A DNA stretch of 64,000 nucleotides from assembly GCF_023195695.1 (NCBI RefSeq), contig NZ_JALPQG010000005.1, positions 248,001 to 312,000 of the forward strand, in the 5' to 3' direction. The DNA comes from Aliiroseovarius sp. S1339. Its GTDB lineage: Bacteria > Pseudomonadota > Alphaproteobacteria > Rhodobacterales > Rhodobacteraceae. The position numbers were made by a program, and so were the translations under genes. Of this stretch, positions 60,151-64,000 are shown piece by piece. Position 1 is the stretch's first letter. Each line of letters opens with the position of its first letter. Under the pieces are notes generated by a model. The model did no database searches, was not told the origin of the DNA, and was given only the letters and a program-made list of their open reading frames with translations.

Positions 60151-61338
60151 ATGACCAGCAAATATCTCATCATCGGCGCCACGGGCGCTATTGGACACGC
60201 CTTTGCAGCTGCATTGCAAGACGCCGGCTTGCACGCCACGCTTCTTGTTCGCGACCGCAAAAAGGCGATTGCACTATTCGACAACACAATCGGCTTCACC
60301 ATTGTTGAGGGTGACGTGAACGATACCGCCTTACTAAACAGTATCGCCGAGGGTGTAGACTTCATTTTCCATGGCGCAAACGCCTCGTATGAACACTGGG
60401 CAAAAGCGATGCCGTTGATGACAACAAACGTCATCAACGCTGCTGAGCAGTCCGGCGCGACCGTGATTTTCCCAGGCAACAACTACAACTTCGGTAAAAC
60501 GGACCAACCGATCAGTGAGATCACGCCGTTCAATCCATCCGCCCCACTAGGTAAGGTTCGGGTCGACCTGGAGAAGATGCTGCAACGCGCGACCGATCAG
60601 GGCCGCATCCGCACGCTCATTGTTCGGATGGCCGAGATTTGGGGGCCAAATGTCACCAACAAACAATTTGCACCCGTTTTCGAAAACGCGCTGAAGGGCA
60701 AAGCCATGCCTTGGCTCATTTCCACCGAGTCCGCGCAGCAATTGCTTTACGCACCTGACGCGGGACGGGCGATGGTCGCCTTGAGCCAAGACCGTGATCG
60801 GAAGCCTTACGAAGTGGTCAATATTGGGGGAAAGCTGTTACCCTCTATCCAATCCTGGTTGGAACAGATTGCAGACGTCGCAGGCGTGCCCGCTAAGATC
60901 AGCGTGATTCCAAAATTCATGCTCTCGCTACTAGGCAACGTGATCCCGGTGATGCGCGAAGTGGCAACGATGTCTTACAAATATGAAACCAGCGTGATCT
61001 TGAACGATGACAAGTTCCGTGCGGCGCACCCAGATTTCAAGCAAACACCGATGAACACCGCAATCGCCGACACGCTTGCTTGGTTCAAAGCCAATGGTTC
61101 AGACGCCCCCGCCAAAAGCCGTGCACGGCGGAAGGGTCGCATCGACAGTGCAGTGCGGTTTGTAGTGGACAATCTCGCCATCGGTATCTTCCCGGCGATC
61201 CTTGCGATTTTGGCAACGCAAGTCCCAGCGTTAGAGGGTTTCCTGCCCTATTTGGCCGTCGCCGCAGGCATTTACTGGACGCCGGGTCTTCACAAACTGA
61301 CAGACAATTTACGGGGTCGTTTTTCTAAGGCGACCTAA
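60151..61338 (+). CDS. NAD-dependent epimerase/dehydratase with C-terminal membrane segment
   Basis: A 395-residue protein. Residues 1-300 form a Rossmann-fold SDR-extended domain: YLIIGATGAIGHAFAAAL binds the cofactor, and ATVIFPGNNYNFGK occupies the active-site region, with Y-x3-K absent in its usual form, so catalysis may differ from typical epimerases. Residues about 335-395 contain a hydrophobic segment (IGIFPAILAILATQVPALEG, then LAVAAGIYWTP) that could anchor it to the membrane. It converges on an AraC-type gene with a 4 bp overlap. Confidence 0.8.
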   Translation: MTSKYLIIGATGAIGHAFAAALQDAGLHATLLVRDRKKAIALFDNTIGFTIVEGDVNDTALLNSIAEGVDFIFHGANASYEHWAKAMPLMTTNVINAAEQSGATVIFPGNNYNFGKTDQPISEITPFNPSAPLGKVRVDLEKMLQRATDQGRIRTLIVRMAEIWGPNVTNKQFAPVFENALKGKAMPWLISTESAQQLLYAPDAGRAMVALSQDRDRKPYEVVNIGGKLLPSIQSWLEQIADVAGVPAKISVIPKFMLSLLGNVIPVMREVATMSYKYETSVILNDDKFRAAHPDFKQTPMNTAIADTLAWFKANGSDAPAKSRARRKGRIDSAVRFVVDNLAIGIFPAILAILATQVPALEGFLPYLAVAAGIYWTPGLHKLTDNLRGRFSKAT

Positions 61339-62339
61339 GTATTGGCCGCTCGAAATTCGCTGGGCGTTTGGCCGGTCCACTTTTTAAACGACCGTGAAAA
61401 GACGGACACCTCGGAATATCCCAGAAGGTAGGCAATCTCGTCATTGCCTACCTCTCCGGCCTTTAAGTATTCCTCTGCCAAATCGCGCCGGGCGTCGGTC
61501 AGAAGATTGGAGTAGCTGGTGCATTCGTCTGATAGTCTTTGCTGCAACTTCCGTACGCTGACTGCCAACTCGGACGCGATCCTCTCGACGCTTGGCGCCT
61601 CACCCTTCAAAGCGTCAAGAATGCGTTGGCGCACCCGAAACGCCCAAGTGTCTCCAAGTTCCAAATCGCCAAGCAATCGCTGTACTTTGTCCTCAAAGAC
61701 CGCAAAGACGCCTTGGCTTGCGCCGATAACAGGCTGATCCAAAGTGGAGTTCTCATAAATCTGGTAACTGTCATCAGCACCGAAAGTGACCGGCGCAGGT
61801 GCGAAGATAGACTCATAAGACGACACATCGCCAGGCCGCTCATACCGAAAGCCAACGCGAAGAGGGCAAACAGGAGCAGGCGCATTGGCGTTCGTCCAGC
61901 TCAGGATTGCGGCCATGAAGGTATCAACGGTATAGCGCAGCGTATCGTGCCAAGGGCTCCATTGCTCGATTGAAATGCGCGTTGTGTCGGGACCGCGCTC
62001 ACACACCATGCCCATCGAATCCCCAAGCACACGCTGATACGTGCAGCACTTTTCAACTGCGACCCGGATCGTCGGCGCGTTCGCCATGACGTACCCAAGC
62101 ATACCGTTGGCTTGCGTTGGAAACCGCTGGCCGCAAACAAGACCAATGTCATCTCTGCCAGTCGCCTCTACGATGGCGTCCCAGACATTCCGCTCAGTTT
62201 GAAGATCAACGTATGGTGGCTCTCCGCGCATCAGTCCCGGCGGTGCACCCGACGCACTTAGAATGCCGTCGATATCCGCACCTTCCTGCGCGGCGATCGC
62301 AATCCTGAACGCCACGATGTTCGAACTGAGCCTTGCCAT
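61335..62339 (-). CDS. AraC-family transcriptional regulator with N-terminal arabinose-binding-like domain
   Basis: A 334-residue regulator of the type with an N-terminal PF12625-like ligand domain (ERNVWDAIVEATGRDDIGLVCG ... PTQANGMLGYVMANAPTIRVAVE) and a C-terminal AraC HTH (VERIASELAVSVRKLQQRLS ... EIAYLLGYSEVSVFSRSFKK ... TGQTPSEFR). Such proteins respond to fatty acid-like or steroid ligands in other bacteria (OruR/VqsM-type). Its 3' end overlaps the epimerase gene by 4 bp, and it is divergent from an SRPBCC gene, which is a likely target. Confidence 0.9.
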   Translation of the reverse strand: MARLSSNIVAFRIAIAAQEGADIDGILSASGAPPGLMRGEPPYVDLQTERNVWDAIVEATGRDDIGLVCGQRFPTQANGMLGYVMANAPTIRVAVEKCCTYQRVLGDSMGMVCERGPDTTRISIEQWSPWHDTLRYTVDTFMAAILSWTNANAPAPVCPLRVGFRYERPGDVSSYESIFAPAPVTFGADDSYQIYENSTLDQPVIGASQGVFAVFEDKVQRLLGDLELGDTWAFRVRQRILDALKGEAPSVERIASELAVSVRKLQQRLSDECTSYSNLLTDARRDLAEEYLKAGEVGNDEIAYLLGYSEVSVFSRSFKKWTGQTPSEFRAANT

Positions 62340-62457
62340 ACATCAGCCTAACATTTCAGCGCGATTCATCAAATTCGCTGCGGATGGCGTCATGCGCAAA
62401 TCGCGCGCGGGCATCCATAAACACATTCAACATGAAGCAGCCAAGAGAGATTAGGCC

Positions 62458-62907
62458 ATGAGTACCTTCACCGAGACGATCAAAATCGATGCACCCGTCG
62501 CACGGGTGTGGGCCACGCTTGCCGACATTGGCTCGATTGCGGAATGGAACCCCGGCCTTGTCGGATCGAAAGCTACAAATGATACGATCGGGCTTGGCGC
62601 GATGCGCTATTGTGACATCGACGGGCGACAGAACCTAGACGAAGAGGTTGTCCACTTTGAACCAGAGCGGGCAATCACATTCCGCATTACCCGTTCGACG
62701 CTTCCGTTTCGCTCGGCAGATATCAGGTTCACGCTCGCGGGGGACACAAATAGCACCTTTGCCTCAGTCTCTCCCAACTACGAATTGAAGTACGGCCTAC
62801 TAGGACACCTCCTGGACAGGGCTTTCGTGTTGGCAGCATACAAAAAGGGAATGCGTGGACTGCTTAATGGGCTGAAAGAGCGTACTGAAGAGGTCAACAA
62901 ACGTTAG
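62458..62907 (+). CDS. SRPBCC-family protein
   Basis: A 149-residue START/SRPBCC-fold protein. It begins with the usual FTETIKIDAPVARVWATLAD and has the hydrophobic-ligand cavity pattern EWNPGLVGSKATNDTIGLGA; the long C-terminal helix (LDRAFVLAAYKKGMRGLLNG) closes the fold. These bind hydrophobic ligands or catalyse polyketide-like cyclisation. The substrate is unknown. It is divergent from the AraC-type gene with 118 bp between. Confidence 0.85.
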   Translation: MSTFTETIKIDAPVARVWATLADIGSIAEWNPGLVGSKATNDTIGLGAMRYCDIDGRQNLDEEVVHFEPERAITFRITRSTLPFRSADIRFTLAGDTNSTFASVSPNYELKYGLLGHLLDRAFVLAAYKKGMRGLLNGLKERTEEVNKR

Positions 62908-63315
62908 GATTGCTGTGTTGGCACATGGCAAGATGCCTCTTGAACGTTGGACTTATTTGGCGCGGTGCCGAAGGCGGACGATAATTTTCTCGCGTAATTG
63001 CAGCTCCGTCTTTGAGATCGGATGAGAATCCAGTTTGTCCTGTGCTTCCGGACCCAGGCGTGACTGCAGACCGCGTAAAGCGTACGTTTGGACAGATTTC
63101 ATCGACGCCGATATCGTCCGCGTTCGCCACCTGATCTTTGCTGCGACCTGCACGAATAGCCGCATCTCCCGCTACACTGCGGCGTGATGGTTTTCGCTCT
63201 TGCCGCATTTTTCGCGCTGCGAGCGCATGCAGCGTAAAATCAAAAGGTCCGCCTTGGGCTCGATCCGGACTTTCGCCGCATGGGCGCCGAACGGCTGCTT
63301 CGGCCTCTTGCTTGG
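62908..63315. other. Gene-poor region with a distant dispersed-element copy
   Basis: A 408-base spacer with no supported gene. Bases 63265-63279 (CCGGACTTTCGCCGC) resemble the CGGACATTCGCTGCG element. Confidence 0.4.
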
Positions 63316-63999
63316 TTACTGGGATCCTTCGGCCAGTTCGATCAGGCTAAATTCAATCACGCTGTGCTCGATATCTTCTTTCAGATAAACTGGGCCAAAA
63401 TCCGAACCGTCCGGCTGAAACCTTGTCACCCCCGATGCCTTCAAGCGTTGCGAGATTGCCCTGCTGGCGAAACCAGTCGTCACTGACAAGAGCTTCAACG
63501 TTGTGAACCTTTCGTGGAATGCTCTGGCGTCTTCCTGCGTCACATAGCGGTCGTGACGATGGGTTTGGGGGTTGTAAAGGATGGTCACAGGCGTGTGCCC
63601 TGCGTCCGAAAGAAGCCGAAACTCCCGATGCTTGTTCAGACCAACGCTCGTGGCAAACTCCGACAAAGTCTGATGCTCAGGTCGTGGCGGCCTCACGAAA
63701 TGGTTCACTTCGGATTTCAGCACGAAGATCGATGCATAGCCTCGCAAGTCTGTCTTATGACCAACCTTGAGCGTTCCGTTCAAAACTGAGCGCACAACCT
63801 TTTCGATCGATACGCGACACCTCTGCGCAGCACGGTGAATATGCTCCCAGTCGGTTTCCTCCGCTGATATATCCGACGCCCCTGACAAAATCTTTTCAAC
63901 GAAAAGCTCCGCGTCAACTGGATCCCAGGGACGGCGCGTTGCATCCAATGGAACGCGAGGTGAGACGAGTCCTGCCTCCGCCAGAGCCTCCAGTTGTTG
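63316..63999 (-). CDS. C-terminal part of a TniQ-like or other multi-HTH protein (5' end outside window)
   Basis: The frame is open from the window edge to the stop at 63316, about 227 visible residues, so the true start lies beyond base 64000. The visible part has several helix-turn-helix-like stretches (AAQRCRVSIEKVVRSVLNG; LSEFATSVGLNKHREFRLLS; LLSVTTGFASRAISQRLKAS). This repeated-HTH C-terminus recalls TniQ-type transposition proteins, but I cannot confirm it without the N-terminus. A TniQ would imply a Tn7-like or Mu-like element to the right. Confidence 0.5.
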   Translation of the reverse strand, partial: QQLEALAEAGLVSPRVPLDATRRPWDPVDAELFVEKILSGASDISAEETDWEHIHRAAQRCRVSIEKVVRSVLNGTLKVGHKTDLRGYASIFVLKSEVNHFVRPPRPEHQTLSEFATSVGLNKHREFRLLSDAGHTPVTILYNPQTHRHDRYVTQEDARAFHERFTTLKLLSVTTGFASRAISQRLKASGVTRFQPDGSDFGPVYLKEDIEHSVIEFSLIELAEGSQ

Positions 64000-64000
64000 C

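Noticed and set aside
1-64000. CRISPR arrays, rRNA genes, riboswitches
   Set aside because: No regularly spaced repeats, no rRNA-like stretches and no riboswitch leader that I could recognise, including before ribA.

Overview
The window looks like a chromosome segment of a marine-type Rhodobacterales (Roseobacter-group) alphaproteobacterium. This rests on high GC, the housekeeping order amidase / DapC-like aminotransferase / ftsK / lolA, the leuS-lptE-holA operon, a DUF3576 lipoprotein, a small Gram-negative porin, and a thioredoxin / LON-domain / Trm112 run. It is inference from gene content; no rRNA is present.

Bases 1-38,200 are mostly core chromosome. The left edge holds a minus-strand operon: XRE-cupin regulator, GFA-family protein, and a dimethylglycine/sarcosine dehydrogenase cut by the window edge. 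It is preceded by a perfect palindrome that is probably its operator. Next come a free-methionine-sulfoxide reductase, a thiolase, a STAS/anti-sigma-kinase pair, gamma-glutamyltransferase, HspQ, a lytic transglycosylase lipoprotein, LolA, FtsK, a DapC-like aminotransferase, an amidase and a UbiH-like monooxygenase. They are followed by Trm112, a LON-domain protein, a CnoX-like thioredoxin and ExoIII. A textbook SoxR regulator shares a SoxR box with a divergent VOC-family gene. An isolated Abi_C (abortive-infection-like) gene lies beside it. An OmpR-type regulator, RibA, an L,D-transpeptidase, a YggS-type PLP protein, a porin, leuS-lptE-holA-GST, a flavoprotein, MscS, enoyl-CoA hydratase, SDR, PmbA, an IMPase and a LacI regulator complete the core part.

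A tRNA-Arg(CCU) at 38,201-38,277 marks the switch to accessory DNA. Directly after it is a compact three-gene operon: a Lon-like AAA+ ATPase without a protease domain, a calcineurin-type phosphoesterase with all metal motifs, and an unrecognised 289-aa protein. I consider it the best candidate for an undescribed system, possibly defence. It is followed by a 537-aa coiled-coil orphan, a large secreted DUF900-type hydrolase, a NUC1 nuclease without a visible signal peptide, GNAT, RidA and two methyltransferases. An IS91-family transposase whose N-terminus is fused to IS3 debris and an acyltransferase-like protein with an altered catalytic motif come next. Long gene-poor gaps and short dispersed repeats separate these genes.

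From 53,663 to 58,992 lies a coherent set, all on the plus strand: a membrane-embedded AraC-type regulator, a small exported protein, a DUF4260 membrane protein, a Tat-exported S41 peptidase, a class-C beta-lactamase-like serine hydrolase and a CPBP-type membrane protease. The last three protein classes are all envelope hydrolases, and the three genes following the exported protein are tightly packed. The right end holds GNAT, a small membrane protein, an NAD-dependent epimerase, a second AraC regulator, an SRPBCC protein and the C-terminal part of an ORF that runs off the window and may be TniQ-like.
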